A stretch of DNA of 64,000 nt from Tyto alba (GCF_018691265.1 NW_024881313.1:3278501-3342500); one strand, 5' to 3'; shown: positions 43,301-51,800, counted from the first letter of the stretch. Translations and numbers: made by a program. The notes: generated by a model from the letters alone, not told the origin.

Positions 43301-45646
43301 GTTTTTTTATGATGAACTGGGATGCTCAAAGGTAGCTGGTGACTGCTCATGTTTATCTGAGCTCTTATCAAGGCATGTTAGTGAAAGAAATGATGTTGAG
43401 TATAGCCAGCTTGAATAAACTTACTTTCTGTGTCATCTTACCTTCATACGATCTCCAGCAACCGTAGATATTAAATTGTGTGCATTTGAGTATCAGTGCT
43501 GAGCCTGCTGTTCTGCCTGACGTGCCTGAAGTGCAGTCTTCATCCGAGTGCAGGGAGCGCTGGCCCTTGCTTCTGAATCCTCTCAAAATATCTCTCTTCT
43601 GCAGGCTGTCACTGTTAACTCTGAGCTGTTTCAGTGCTGTGACACCTTACTAACAGGGAAAACATCTCCTGCGCCGCGCTTCTGTACGGCCCTGCCGCAT
43701 GGTCAGCGGGTGCGCTTTGGGCTTGAATTATCTGTGTGTTGCCTTGGCTTGTGTGCTCCGTTGGGCAGGGGCTGTTGTCTAACTCTGTTCCAAGCATCAA
43801 TCACAGGGTCTGTCCTGAGCAAATATAGTTCAACTGCAAGATTGTCTGTCCCCTGCTTGCGATTCCCTTGACTTCTAGCTACGGTTATTTTCCGTAATGT
43901 GCCTACTTGCTTAAAGCTTCTGTGCAGTTGTACGACACGGTAACTACTCCTGAGCTCTATCCTGGCGCTTGACCTGGACCTATTTCTGCAATAAAGGGGA
44001 TTCCTTAGTAGTTGAAACACTTGCCGGTAGAACGGGCTTTGCCTCATTTTCCATGCCTTCCTAAGGTCTGGATAGAAATCCATCATGCAATTTGCTCTAA
44101 AGTCATCTATTATTGAAAATCACCAGTGTGCTTTTTACCTGGATGTTGTACGCCGTGAAGCTGTGGACCGGAGGGAGGCAGTGCAGGACTTCGGCCTACC
44201 AAACGTTCCTGACCGTGAGCCTCCCTGCTCGGCTCCCTGTGGGCCTGGATCTCCCCAGCAGTCGTGGATGCTGCAAGGGCGACCCGGCCACCTGCTCCTG
44301 TGTGGAGACAGGTAGAGGGAATGAATTTTGGTCTCAGCAGCGAGATTAGCTATTACCCGTGGTTGTACTGCCCTGCTTCTAGAGCCGCTCCTGTCACCAC
44401 CAACTACAGTGGTGTAGGTATGCCCTACCTGGGCCAAAACTTAGGTGCCTTGCTGAATGGTTAAGCCTAAAGCCTAAGGCAGGAGCAACACGCAGATCTC
44501 TGCTGAGGAGGATTTGAAACTTTTTTCTTGATGTCTGATGAGGTAGAGGCGAGTACGTGGGGAAGGGGGGAAGCTGCAAGAGGAGAAAGGTTGGAGGATT
44601 GCTAGAGCCACAGTTAGCCAGGAGAGATTTCACAGCTTTGTGGCCTGACTGCAAATCGTTCCGCAGCCCGAGACCTCCTGCATTTGGGGGCTGTCACAGC
44701 AGCACCTCCCAGCCTACTGATCCAGCTGGCGTCTCCTCAAACTGCTGTGGATTGCTTAATTGATACCCCTCAAATAAAAGTTTTATAGTTTATACTACTG
44801 TGTAGTGTAGTAGAGGTTGATTGAAATTGTATCTTCTGCCTTTTCAAGTAACTGGCCCTGATGCCTTAGCCAGCTTGTTACTGACATAGGACAGTCTTAC
44901 TAAAGTAACTGTCTGTGGTGAGCATCTATATGGAAGCTTCTGGAATAAGAAATATTTAACATGTTGAGCTGAAGTTTCTGCAGTGGCTGTCTAGTGAGTG
45001 CCTTCACACGTCATTGTTAGCTGCCATTAGTGGTTTCTCCTCAGCCAAGTGACTTCGTCACGATTTTCAGATCCAGGCGTTTCTCACTGGCCTAAAGTGT
45101 CTGACTGCTTAACAGAACGATTGCATCCCTGTTCCAAAGCCCACTAACTTCTGGGTTGTTTTTGTAGCTGAGTGTTTAAAAATTCTAATTGATAATGCAT
45201 TTAATTTTATTTAAAAAAACAGAACAAAACAAGAACAAAAAACCAGTGCAGAACTAAGCAGTATAAAATACTTTTGAAGGGGAGAGATGACATGATCTTG
45301 GAGAAATTTTTACAGTGTCTTTATTAAGTGAAGGCTTTTGTTTTTTCTTGACTTTCTAGGTTACACACCAGCTTTGGCCTGTGCTCCCAATAAGGATGTG
45401 GCTGATTGCCTGGCTCTCATTCTGGCCACGATGATGCCCGTTTCATCGAGCAGCATGTTACCTTCCCTTACATTCAATGCCATTAATCATTACACCAACA
45501 CCTCAAAAACTGTCACCTTCGATTCCTTGCCGATCATGAGGAGTGACCATAGTTCCTACTGTACTTTCAACAACATTGGCAGGGAGGGTGGCTATCCATA
45601 TACAGAAGAAGACGAACTCAATGACTCAGATTCTGAGACCTATTAG
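790..45646 (+). CDS. ANKRD28: ANKRD28 gene, 3' 25 coding exons (PP6 ankyrin-repeat subunit A)
   Basis: The product is a cytoplasmic scaffold made almost entirely of ankyrin repeats, about 26 in the family. It is a regulatory subunit of protein phosphatase 6 that works with SAPS-domain subunits. Twenty-five exons join in frame: 790-860, 3757-3957, 4702-4789, 9567-9709, 10876-11088, 17450-17528, 17976-18090, 18520-18602, 21015-21078, 22383-22451, 23993-24133, 28313-28424, 29065-29091, 30044-30118, 31413-31614, 33063-33150, 33596-33713, 34270-34489, 35885-35972, 36069-36152, 36617-36762, 36948-37030, 37174-37256, 39525-39616 and 45360-45646. The sum is 2972 nt: 2 bases completing a split Gly codon, then 989 codons and the stop. 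The product aligns from memory with human ANKRD28 from Gly64 to the C-terminal DSDSETY, with few substitutions. The first exons and promoter lie before the window. The paralogues ANKRD44 and ANKRD52 are less likely because of the C-terminal tail and the BTD neighbour. Confidence 0.96.
861..3756. other. ANKRD28 intron (2.9 kb)
   Basis: AT-rich intron. The short open frames in it have no recognisable domains and are chance frames. A run of about 20 T precedes the acceptor. Nothing else supportable. Confidence 0.7.
3757..3957 (+). CDS. ANKRD28: ANKRD28 coding exon (residues ~88-154)
   Basis: The exon has 67 complete codons, phase 0 on both sides. It starts [17 protein letters not shown] and ends FSGHVE. 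It covers two ankyrin repeats with TPLHIAA and TALHHAA turns. A long T run and TTTTCAG precede it, and the donor is GTAAGA. Human has Glu where this sequence has the first Asp. Confidence 0.96.
4702..4789 (+). CDS. ANKRD28: ANKRD28 coding exon (residues ~155-184)
   Basis: It encodes [19 protein letters not shown] followed by [10 protein letters not shown] and the first base of a Gly codon. The acceptor is TTCTTAG and the donor is GTATGT. The exon ends inside the repeat whose helix continues in the next exon, 4.8 kb downstream. Confidence 0.95.
6400..6688 (+). mobile_element. CR1 LINE retroposon, 5'-truncated 3' end
   Basis: The block matches the 3' end of avian CR1 elements in order: AATGGTTTTAAACTGAAAGA, then AGAAATTCTTCCCTGTG, then a GC-rich part with CCTGGAAGGGTTCAAGGCCA, then AAGGTCCCTTCCAACC. 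It ends in the typical 8-base repeats ATTCTGTA ATTCTATG. The 5' part and the reverse-transcriptase frame are missing, as in most CR1 copies. The left border is approximate. Confidence 0.9.
8700..8945. other. GC-rich block inside an ANKRD28 intron
   Basis: A stretch of about 250 bases with G runs and C runs stands out from AT-rich flanks. It is open in several frames on both strands, which is expected from GC content. I recognise no repeat family or domain. Confidence 0.4.
9567..9709 (+). CDS. ANKRD28: ANKRD28 coding exon (residues ~184-231)
   Basis: Two bases complete the split Gly, then 47 codons start [19 protein letters not shown] and end YLLDLGVD. It holds one full ankyrin repeat with [11 protein letters not shown]. 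The acceptor is TTTTTTAG and the donor is GTAAGT. Phase 2 entry and phase 0 exit match the neighbours. Confidence 0.96.
9710..10875. other. ANKRD28 intron (1.2 kb) with CA/CG alternating tract
   Basis: Holds the alternating purine-pyrimidine tract at 10380-10418, then a C-rich stretch to about 10460. Nothing gene-like. Confidence 0.65.
10380..10418. repeat. CA microsatellite followed by CG/TG alternation
   Basis: TGTG and a (CA) run from 10384 to 10398 pass into ATGCGCGTGCGTGCGCACAC, then a C-rich stretch. The nearly uninterrupted alternation of purines and pyrimidines is the type of sequence able to take the Z form. Confidence 0.8.
10876..11088 (+). CDS. ANKRD28: ANKRD28 coding exon (residues ~232-302)
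   Basis: The exon has 71 codons, starting [19 protein letters not shown] and ending [12 protein letters not shown]. It spans two ankyrin repeats. The internal ATG is only the recalled human Met at this position, not a start codon. The acceptor ATAG follows a long T tract. The donor is GTAGGT. Met replaces Lys in NVNQMNEKG compared with human from memory. Confidence 0.96.
11089..17449. other. ANKRD28 intron (6.4 kb)
   Basis: The largest intron in the window. Apart from the exon copy at 16439-16493 it is AT-rich sequence without recognisable genes or young repeats. Confidence 0.65.
16439..16493 (+). pseudogene. Diverged duplicate of the ANKRD28 exon at 17450, intronic
   Basis: The first 49 bases match the start of the exon at 17450-17528 at 40 of 49 positions by hand alignment, with no gaps. 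The frame is open and reads [18 protein letters not shown], against [18 protein letters not shown] in the real exon. An AG lies directly before it at 16437-16438, and a GTATGT that could act as a donor starts at 16494. Length 55 nt gives the same exit phase as the 79-nt exon. The TPLH turn has become ILLH and the second helix is missing, so a decayed exon copy is more likely than a used exon. Confidence 0.6.
17450..17528 (+). CDS. ANKRD28: ANKRD28 coding exon (residues ~303-329)
   Basis: It encodes [20 protein letters not shown] then QTIIQN and the first base of a Gly codon. The acceptor CTTTTCCAG is strong and the donor is GTAAAA. This exon is the source of the diverged copy about 1 kb upstream at 16439. 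Confidence 0.96.
17976..18090 (+). CDS. ANKRD28: ANKRD28 coding exon (residues ~329-367)
   Basis: After completing Gly it reads [20 protein letters not shown] and ends LITSGADTA plus two bases of Lys. It holds one ankyrin repeat. The acceptor is TTATAG and the donor is GTAGGT. Confidence 0.96.
18520..18602 (+). CDS. ANKRD28: ANKRD28 coding exon (residues ~367-395)
   Basis: It completes Lys, then encodes [20 protein letters not shown] and CRKLLSS, ending with the first base of Gly. The ankyrin signature is FPLHLAA. The acceptor is TCTTAG and the donor is GTAGGA. Confidence 0.95.
21015..21078 (+). CDS. ANKRD28: ANKRD28 coding exon (residues ~395-416)
   Basis: A short exon that encodes [20 protein letters not shown] after a split Gly and ends with two bases of the next Gly. 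The acceptor is TTTGCAG and the donor is GTATGT. Confidence 0.95.
21079..23992. other. ANKRD28 introns between 21.1 and 24.0 kb
   Basis: Introns 21079-22382 and 22452-23992 flank the exon at 22383. They are AT-rich and hold nothing supportable. An exon-like stretch near 21609 was rejected. Confidence 0.6.
22383..22451 (+). CDS. ANKRD28: ANKRD28 coding exon (residues ~416-439)
   Basis: It encodes [19 protein letters not shown] then RFG, and ends in the middle of an Arg codon. This is the second helix of one ankyrin repeat and the beta-hairpin of the next. The acceptor is TTAATAG and the donor is GTAAGA. Confidence 0.95.
23993..24133 (+). CDS. ANKRD28: ANKRD28 coding exon (residues ~439-486)
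   Basis: It starts [20 protein letters not shown] and ends [13 protein letters not shown] plus two bases of Lys, covering two ankyrin turns. The acceptor CTAAAG is weak, with a T-rich tract further upstream. The donor GTAAGT is consensus. Confidence 0.95.
24134..28312. other. ANKRD28 intron (4.2 kb)
   Basis: AT-rich intron with one 16-base tandem duplication at 27283-27314. The open frames up to 105 codons show no domain. No other feature. Confidence 0.65.
27283..27314. repeat. 16-bp perfect tandem duplication
   Basis: The unit ATTTTTTGTGAGATAA occurs twice in a row without a mismatch. Probably a replication-slippage duplication of no functional weight. Confidence 0.85.
28313..28424 (+). 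CDS. ANKRD28: ANKRD28 coding exon (residues ~486-523)
   Basis: It encodes [20 protein letters not shown] and ends [13 protein letters not shown]. It exits in phase 0, directly before the 27-nt microexon. The acceptor is AAATAG and the donor is GTAAGA. Glu replaces the Gln I recall in human CLQL. Confidence 0.95.
29065..29091 (+). CDS. ANKRD28: ANKRD28 27-nt microexon (IASETPLDV)
   Basis: Nine codons encode IASETPLDV. The exon is flanked by TTGCAG and GTAAGT and is phase 0 on both sides. The peptide is identical to the human segment as I recall it, so the call is firm despite the small size. It starts a non-canonical insert between ankyrin repeats, which continues in the next exon. Confidence 0.93.
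30044..30118 (+). CDS. ANKRD28: ANKRD28 coding exon (residues ~533-557)
   Basis: Twenty-five codons encode [20 protein letters not shown] then PLHLA. Both splice phases are 0. The polar insert leads into the next ankyrin turn. The acceptor is GCTAAG and the donor is GTAAGT. The substitutions relative to human are conservative. Confidence 0.94.
30593..30619. repeat. A27 homopolymer
   Basis: Twenty-seven consecutive A residues in an intron. There is no recognisable retroposon body upstream, so its origin is unclear. Confidence 0.85.
31413..31614 (+). CDS. ANKRD28: ANKRD28 coding exon (residues ~558-625)
   Basis: It starts [20 protein letters not shown] and ends [11 protein letters not shown] plus one base of Ala. 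It covers about two ankyrin repeats ([17 protein letters not shown]). The acceptor is TTTGTAG and the donor is GTATGT. Confidence 0.96.
33063..33150 (+). CDS. ANKRD28: ANKRD28 coding exon (residues ~625-654)
   Basis: After completing Ala it encodes [20 protein letters not shown] then VDIQDGNG and two bases of Gln. The acceptor is TCTACAG and the donor is GTGAGT. Confidence 0.95.
33596..33713 (+). CDS. ANKRD28: ANKRD28 coding exon (residues ~654-693)
   Basis: It starts [20 protein letters not shown] and ends WGRTALHRG, with a phase 0 exit. It holds one full ankyrin repeat. The acceptor is GCTTAG and the donor is GTAAGA. Confidence 0.96.
34270..34489 (+). CDS. ANKRD28: ANKRD28 coding exon (residues ~694-767)
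   Basis: Seventy-three codons start [20 protein letters not shown] and end SLHWACYN, plus one base of Gly. It covers two ankyrin repeats ([20 protein letters not shown]). The acceptor is CTCACAG and the donor is GTAAAA. Confidence 0.96.
35885..35972 (+). CDS. ANKRD28: ANKRD28 coding exon (residues ~767-796)
   Basis: It encodes [20 protein letters not shown] then SFSPLHCA and two bases of Val. The acceptor is CTTTAG and the donor is GTAAGG. Only 96 bases separate it from the next exon. Confidence 0.95.
36069..36152 (+). CDS. ANKRD28: ANKRD28 coding exon (residues ~796-824)
   Basis: It encodes [20 protein letters not shown] then NSTDSKG and two bases of Arg. The acceptor is TTATAG and the donor is GTAAGA. 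Confidence 0.95.
36617..36762 (+). CDS. ANKRD28: ANKRD28 coding exon (residues ~824-873)
   Basis: It starts [20 protein letters not shown] and ends [15 protein letters not shown] plus one base of Glu. It covers two ankyrin turns. The acceptor is GTTGTAG and the donor is GTAAAG. Confidence 0.96.
36948..37030 (+). CDS. ANKRD28: ANKRD28 coding exon (residues ~873-900)
   Basis: It completes Glu, then encodes [20 protein letters not shown] and LHLACSK. The acceptor is CCCCAG and the donor is GTGTGT. Confidence 0.95.
37174..37256 (+). CDS. ANKRD28: ANKRD28 coding exon (residues ~901-928)
   Basis: It encodes [20 protein letters not shown] then ATNAALQ and two bases of Thr. The acceptor is ATTAAG and the donor is GTATGT. 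The preceding intron is only 143 bases. Confidence 0.95.
37257..39524. other. ANKRD28 intron (2.3 kb)
   Basis: AT-rich intron without recognisable elements. Frames near 37649 and 38161 have no domain signature. Confidence 0.6.
39525..39616 (+). CDS. ANKRD28: ANKRD28 coding exon (residues ~928-959)
   Basis: It completes Thr, then encodes [20 protein letters not shown] and [10 protein letters not shown], ending in one base of Gly. This is the last complete ankyrin repeat. The acceptor is TTCACAG and the donor is GTAAGA. Confidence 0.96.
40290..40318. repeat. T29 homopolymer
   Basis: Twenty-nine consecutive T residues, followed by GG and TTG repeats. Simple repeat in the last ANKRD28 intron. 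Confidence 0.85.
43500..44750. other. GC-richer stretch of unknown origin in the last ANKRD28 intron
   Basis: CpG-containing, moderately GC-rich DNA stands in an AT-rich intron. The longest frame is 127 codons on the minus strand (43703-44086). It is rich in Arg and Ser and has no domain I recognise. An AATAAA occurs near 43.99 kb on the plus strand. It may be an old repeat or retrocopy, but I cannot identify one. Confidence 0.3.
45360..45646 (+). CDS. ANKRD28: ANKRD28 terminal coding exon and stop
   Basis: Ninety-four codons plus TAG start [20 protein letters not shown] and end [11 protein letters not shown]. It carries the last partial ankyrin repeat, then a Ser/Thr- and acid-rich tail that is diagnostic for ANKRD28. 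The acceptor is TTTCTAG. The tail differs from the human one I recall at several sites (for example MLPSL, NHYTNTS), as expected for its least conserved part. Confidence 0.97.
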
Positions 45647-47089
45647 AAGCCACATTTTGCAGGTCTGAAGAGTGAACGACCCCTCACACTGGAAGGTCAG
45701 ACTTGTGCTTTTGAAAAAAGCTATCAGTGTTTGAATGCAAAAAGAGGACAGACCTTTGGGAAGATGTTTTTTATTGTGGTTGCGTATAAAAAAAAATAAA
45801 ATCTGTGAGACTCTAGGAGGATTTTTAAGAGCATATTTTGCAGAAGAAGCTTAAATTCTTAAATAAGTACTTGGAATCCGTGGCAAAACAAACAAGCAAA
45901 CAAACAAAAAGAAAAAAAAAACAAACAAAGAATGTCAAAACTTTTATTTAACTGTGTTCTACCATTCTGTTTCTGGTGCCAGGAGTAATTTCTGCAGACT
46001 GGGCACCCTACTTGCTGTAAATGAACAACACTATTGTACAACACAAAGGATGCTAGATTTAAATATTATCAATAAAACTAAAACCATTTTGAAGGCAATA
46101 AATGAGTTTGGTACAGTAGGCATTGTTTGTGCTGCAAATTGCCAAAGGACCAAATAACTTAAGGATTTTTTTTAATTAAATACGTTTTTGTGAAAACTGG
46201 AATTGGTTATTTGAGCAGTTGTTTCAACCAAACCTTAATTACTTCTGGAAAAGAAGCTTAGATTTGGTTTTAAATGTTGATTTTTTTTTTTTTTTAAATC
46301 ATCTGAAAGCCTTCCAACACTATTAAATGTTCCATGAAAGAAAGCAGATGTACTTTTAAGTTTTGTTTTCTTTTTCTTTTAGGTGAAATGAAAATGAACT
46401 TGTCATACTTTTATAATACTAAAATTAAACCAGCTAACAAGGTGAAGTCAGGGTGAAAAATGTACAGTGTAATAAACAAGGGAAGGGGTGGGAGATGTGG
46501 GAGGGAAACAGTAATTGTTGCACAGTTTTAGATTATTTTTTTTTTTAATTTTGGGGTTTTGGATTAAGATTTTTTTTTAATTTAAAAATACACTAGTAAC
46601 TTGGAAACTATGAAACTGCATAAAAAATTGAAATGTCTTGATAACCCTGTTGTGACTGAGAGTTCTTTTCAATAATTTGTCCACTTCCTTACATCATAAA
46701 TTTGTATGTAAGATTAAAATTGTATATCCCTATCACTTTTTTTTTTTTTTTTTTAATCCTGGATTTACAAGGCGGGGGAGGTGAATTTAAAAGTATATTT
46801 CCCTATTAGAGAAAAAAGTACAGTGTCTGGTGTGTGGGAAGAGCTGTGTATCTTTGTTGTGCTCCATTTAGAAAATAAACAGCAGAAACAGGTCCCTGTA
46901 ATGTAGTTCAGACTTGCCCGAAAATTTTTTTTTTTTAATTTATAACAGACTACTGGTTTTTTTTTAATTGCCTGAAGAATGAAAAACTGACATAAGTAAG
47001 CCGAAGTTTCATCTGTTAAATATGAATATTTACTTTATTTGGCTCTGCTTTAACTATAACTGTTACTTTTCAAGTGAATTTGTTTATGT

Positions 47090-47112
47090 ACATGCAAGGA
47101 ATCCTTGCATGT
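47090..47112. repeat. 23-nt palindrome in the ANKRD28 3' UTR
   Basis: Arms of 11 bases (ACATGCAAGGA and TCCTTGCATGT) are perfectly complementary around a single central A. In RNA the outer nine pairs can form a hairpin with a GAATC loop. The site lies about 300 bases before the distal polyadenylation signal. Confidence 0.8.
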
Positions 47113-47387
47113 CCTGGTTAAGTACGAATAAATTACTACAAACTGATTCCAATTTCCTTTTTATCCTTTTTGTATTGTGAAACTGGAAATCTTTATGATA
47201 TTGTAAATTATCAGCTGATTTTCTGAACATAATGTGGAAACATGGGACAATATTTTGATCTATTTGATAATTTTGTGGGTTTTTTGAAGAATTAATGAGC
47301 ATGTACATAGAAATAGTGACTGCTTGAATACTGTATTTACCTGCACTCTTTCAGTACTTCAAGATTCCTGTATATTTTACGGAGTAT

Positions 47388-47393
47388 AATAAA
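47388..47393 (+). promoter_or_regulatory. Polyadenylation signal AATAAA (ANKRD28, distal)
   Basis: This is a canonical AATAAA, followed within 10-40 bases by GTGAGTT and TGTATTTGTAT, a GU/U-rich context. It is the best candidate for the end of the ANKRD28 mRNA. Confidence 0.55.
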
Positions 47394-48515
47394 ACCCAAA
47401 TGTGAGTTCTACTAATGAATAATGTATTTGTATCTCCTAAGCATTAATGACAAAGTCTCCTTTGTTGAACTGTTACAATTTATAATATCCATTTCACAAA
47501 GGCTTTGCCAGCATTTTAATTTAAAAGCGAAGGTGAGTTATTTAAATGTAAAGTAATTTTAAATGTTAGATTACTTCATTTTTCCCTTTAGGATTTCTTT
47601 GAAGTATGACTTTCTTAACCACTTGTGCCCATGTTCATTGTTTATATATGTGGTATGTTTGCGAACAGAATTGGATGACTCCAGGGAGTTGGTGATTTCT
47701 GTATTTTCTGCCCTCTGAATCTTACAAGTACGGGAGTGATGTCCGTGCCTCAGCTGAGCATGCAGGCAGCACTCAGAAGATCCATATTGGCCTGTCTTGA
47801 GATTCACTGCATCTAAATACAAAGGCTGAAGCAGCACGGACCCGTTTTTCTTCATGCACTTGTGGAAAATCTGATTCGGAATGCCAGGTAGCGTGCCTGT
47901 TATTTAAAAGATAACAGTTGAATATTTCTGTTGGTGAAACTGTCTGATTTTTTGTTGCTTCAAAGAAACTGTGAGATTATATTAATAGGCAGATTTTTGT
48001 TCTCTGTGCTAACTTCTATTTCACTTCAAGATGGCCTGTTACCTCGGTGTTACGGTGTCAGTAGCCATAGGGCAGGTTATAGGCAGGGACACTCCTGTCT
48101 TATCTGAAAAATTAGCAGGACAGCAGAGACTGAGCTATTCATGACCACGGTGTGCCTGGATGATGGAGGAGAAAAAGCTCAGAAGGTGCTGGTTTAAAAG
48201 TTAAAGATTTGGATATGGAATACAGGCAAATACAGCCAACAGTGCTGTTGAACACCTTTGTTTCCTTATGTCGATCAGAAATTGTGCACCTCTTCTATTT
48301 CATTACTAATCACCTCTTGAGGAAAAAAACTTTGTGGCTGCATTAAATTGCATTACTTTGAAGTTTTGTGAACTTTTTTAGCACTAAAGATCTTTTATTA
48401 CAAATTGTTAATTCCATTAGGAATTCAGTTACAAGATTTGTGTATCTCATGATTAGAATTTATTCAGTGAGCCTGTAGATCGCAATTTGCATGTATTTGT
48501 TTGTTCCTATTAAAA

Positions 48516-48545
48516 AACAAACAAACAAACAAACAAAAAAACAAC
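48516..48545. repeat. (AAAC)n simple repeat
   Basis: About seven AAAC units in a row, ending in an A run. Simple intergenic repeat. Confidence 0.8.
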
Positions 48546-48786
48546 CCTCCATTACTACCTGGCAGTAGGACAGTAATTGTGCCTTATAAGTGATAATTGG
48601 AACTATTATTGAGAACGTGGCCTTATTCCAAAAATGGAACGTGGTTTGTTTAAAGAACATGCTACTGTGGTCAGAGACCACTTTCTTAATTGAGAGGTCG
48701 AGGAACAGAAGGCTCCTTGTTTCTGTAAAACAAATAATGCTGTCTGTGGCTGGAAGCGGGGGGAGGGTGGGGTGGGTACAGGATTG

Positions 48787-48807
48787 AAAAAAAAAAAAAA
48801 AAAAAAA
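48787..48807. repeat. A21 homopolymer
   Basis: Twenty-one A residues following a G-rich stretch, intergenic. It could mark an old retroposed 3' end, but I recognise no body. Confidence 0.8.
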
Positions 48808-51800
48808 GTGTTCATACCTCAGTGGAGGCCTGTTCATTTCCAGAAAATGGCACTGGAACCTCCGTCGTTCTAAAAGTAATCCTCCTCTTTTTGTACAGAT
48901 GAACGGGGCACAGTTATTGTTACAAGCTTCATCCAAACAATTGCTTGGATTTTCACCAAGAGCAGTGAGCCTTGGTTGGATCACTGAAGCAGTAGGTTAG
49001 AACAAAAGAAACCTTTTTATCCCGAGGAGGAAAAAAAAAAATAAAAAAAAAAAGGAAAGAAAAGAAAATTGAATGGACTTCAGGAATGAGGACAACCAGC
49101 TCTGCTCAGCTTTCTCTGCACTCTGACTTCTGGGGGTGTTTTGTGGGTTTTCCACTTCTCAGGATAAATGTCAAGTGAGTTAGTATTAACCTGCTAGGCT
49201 GAGCTGTTACTTTTAGAGTGTAGCATGGCAGCATAAATGCTGTATGCTGTTACAATGAAGAATCAGTCTGTCTTCCCCACCCTCACCCTGAGAGCGACCC
49301 TACTGTAATCAAAAAGATTTTTTTCTTGTAATTTCTTACAAAATCTTGACACCTCTGTGTCTCCTGCTTTGTATTTCCTCCTATTCTCTTTACTGCTTCC
49401 CCACACTTGGCTATCTCCAAAATAATGACGTAAATATATTTGGAGCAATCAGAGCTAGAAATATGCACTTTTTAAACCTGGATCTTGGTTGTGGGTTTTT
49501 TTCTGGTTGTATATTTTCTGTTTAAGATTCTGTCTGTTCACCAGGCTAAAGAATTTGGTTAAAAAAGGTTAATATTTAAAAATTAATTACTTCAAAGCTT
49601 TGCTCCTTTTAGCATCTACACAAAGGGCACTAAAGATCCCAAAGCTGTTGCCTAAGTTGTATGGCAGATGACTAAAAAGGCGTACGAGATAATGTATACA
49701 GATTCTTCAACCTAATAATTCTGGTTTTGAGAGGAATTAGCTTTCCTGTCTTCCCCAGAGATGATGTCCATTTAAAAGAAACAACTACTGTAGTAATCCA
49801 GAATAATGTGCTCTATTTATTAATTTTAGTTAAAAAAAAAAAAAAAAGAGAGAGAAATTTCATTAAATCCATTTGGAGAGAACACAAGTGTTCTGGTAGC
49901 TCAACTTCTTTACTGAAAAAAAAAAAAAAAAAAAAAACCAAACAACTAAAAAATGTTTGTGGTGACCTTTCTGTTAATCATGCACTAACTGGGCGAGAGG
50001 ATAAGCCTGCAGAAAGATTGTAAACGACAGTGAGTACTGCACAAAAGACTGCTGTCTGGCACATACTTGTGAGAAGTTTTTTCACGTGCCAACCGTGGAA
50101 CGGTTTTCAACGGTGCTGGCTGCGTCTGGGGAGCCTACGCGTAATTCCGCGTTTGATCGGTGAGGTTCACATCTTCCAAATTGAAATCTAAATAAAAAGG
50201 GTAAGCACCTGTGGAAACAGCAGTCCTGGAGGACGTGCTCTTCGCCTTGGTGTGCCGCAGGGTGGGTGAGGGAGCTCTGTGGGCGAGCAGCAGGAGGTGG
50301 CAGGACCTGCCCTCCCCATCTCCCACCCCTTCGCCCGCTCCGTGGCTCTGCTGACGGTGCACACCCGCTTCCCCAAAGAGATGCTGCCCTGCTTTTGGTT
50401 AAAAAGCATTGGTTCCTGGTAACAACGTCAGTCCTGATCAGAATCAGACTAATAACCTTGGAGAGCAGGGCCTCTTACCATCTCTGAATAAGCAGTTTAA
50501 ACACCACTTTCATAGGTTTGGATTCAAACTCAGCGAAATCCGTTTTAATAGTAGGAAGAAGTAAGCGTTTAAATTCTTGAAGTTGCTCCAGCAAATTCAG
50601 TATAAATCCTTAAATCCAAGATTGACTGGTAATTACTGCCTCCTGTAGTAATCTCTCAATGATTTGTGATGACTTCCTTATAATCCTTTAATATGCTGCA
50701 GAAGTCGATGGGACAGTTGGAAAAGAATTCTTTCAGATTAGGATTAAAAATATATATGTATATTTTTTTTATATCTGTAGCTGTGACTCTAAATTGGACA
50801 AGACAAGAATTAATAAAACGTGCATCTCCTTTATAGACTGAAACCTGAGATGCTAAATGTGAAGAGACTAAATACAGGCCTCTCTGTTAGCTGATAGCAT
50901 TGGCTTTTTTCTTTTTCTCACTAGAATAGCCATGTTTTAAAGAATGTTAAGTGCAAAGGAACCACTGTGCATTCATTTGAAATGGCAAAACCACTGGTTA
51001 TTATTAAGAAAATATCCTATTATTACAATGATCTATAAACTCTATCACAAAAATCCCTTCATTTTGCTGCTTAACAGGAGAAGCAGAGGCCTGGCTGCAC
51101 ATTGTGAAGGTCACCCATGCCCCCAGTCGAGATCGGTGTATCCTCTCACACCTACTGAGAGAAAAACTCCCTGAAATGGCAGCCTTGGAAAGAGCGTTCC
51201 TGTCCATTGTTCAGTCCTGTAGAGCCCAGGAAAACTGCAAGAGTTTTGGTTTCCTTTCCCTGGGGGAAAACTAGTTACAGACGTGACTAAAATTTTCAAA
51301 CCGTGAGCTTTTTCCTGTCTCTCCAACTCATCTTGCAACTGAACGTCCCTGACAGAGGAAGATGAGCATCCTTGCTTGTGGGACTTGAAGATTTCTTGCA
51401 ACTCTTTCCAACCCGGTATCCCAGTCTCTTTAGCACTGTTATTTGTCTTCAAATAAAGCAGTATGTAGATTATCCATGCTTCCCTGGTGCTGTGTGTTAT
51501 TTTACAGTAGGATAAACTGAGCTCCCTCCATTGCATGCTATTTTTTAGCAATTTTCAAGCCAAGACTGGGAAAGGAATCTTGCATTATTCCACCACAGTA
51601 ACTGTAAACGTAGTTGAATAATATGGAACGTAAAGAGCCTTTCAAGCTGTCTTAATACTGTTAGTGTCACTAACTATTTAGAGGAGAAAAACACCTTATG
51701 TTCTCTTTTTTTCATTAAAATTGCAATAGAAGCTAGTCAGATTCACAACAGAACAAAACAAAGCCCACTTCCAAGTCTTACCAAATGACAAACATTTTCT

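Larger units (their letters stand above)
39617..45359. other. ANKRD28 last intron (5.7 kb)
   Basis: The final intron changes from AT-rich (39.6-42.6 kb) to a more GC-rich and CpG-containing stretch (about 43.5-44.75 kb), then back. It contains a T29 run, an A/C repeat near 41.70 kb and possible old SINE-like remnants. I see no supported gene. Confidence 0.6.
45647..47415 (+). other. ANKRD28: ANKRD28 3' untranslated region (end inferred)
   Basis: An AT-rich tract without coding potential follows the stop codon. It has several AATAAA hexamers. The most distal strong one, at 47388-47393, is followed by TG- and T-rich sequence, so I place the main cleavage site at about 47.41 kb. Earlier hexamers near 45.79, 46.07, 46.47 and 46.87 kb could give shorter 3' ends. 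AAAC-rich sequence near 45.89-45.93 kb and long T runs lie within it. Confidence 0.65.

Noticed and set aside
48460..48984. 174-codon minus-strand open frame
   Set aside because: It runs through an A21 homopolymer (poly-Phe) and an AAAC repeat. No domain or start context supports it.
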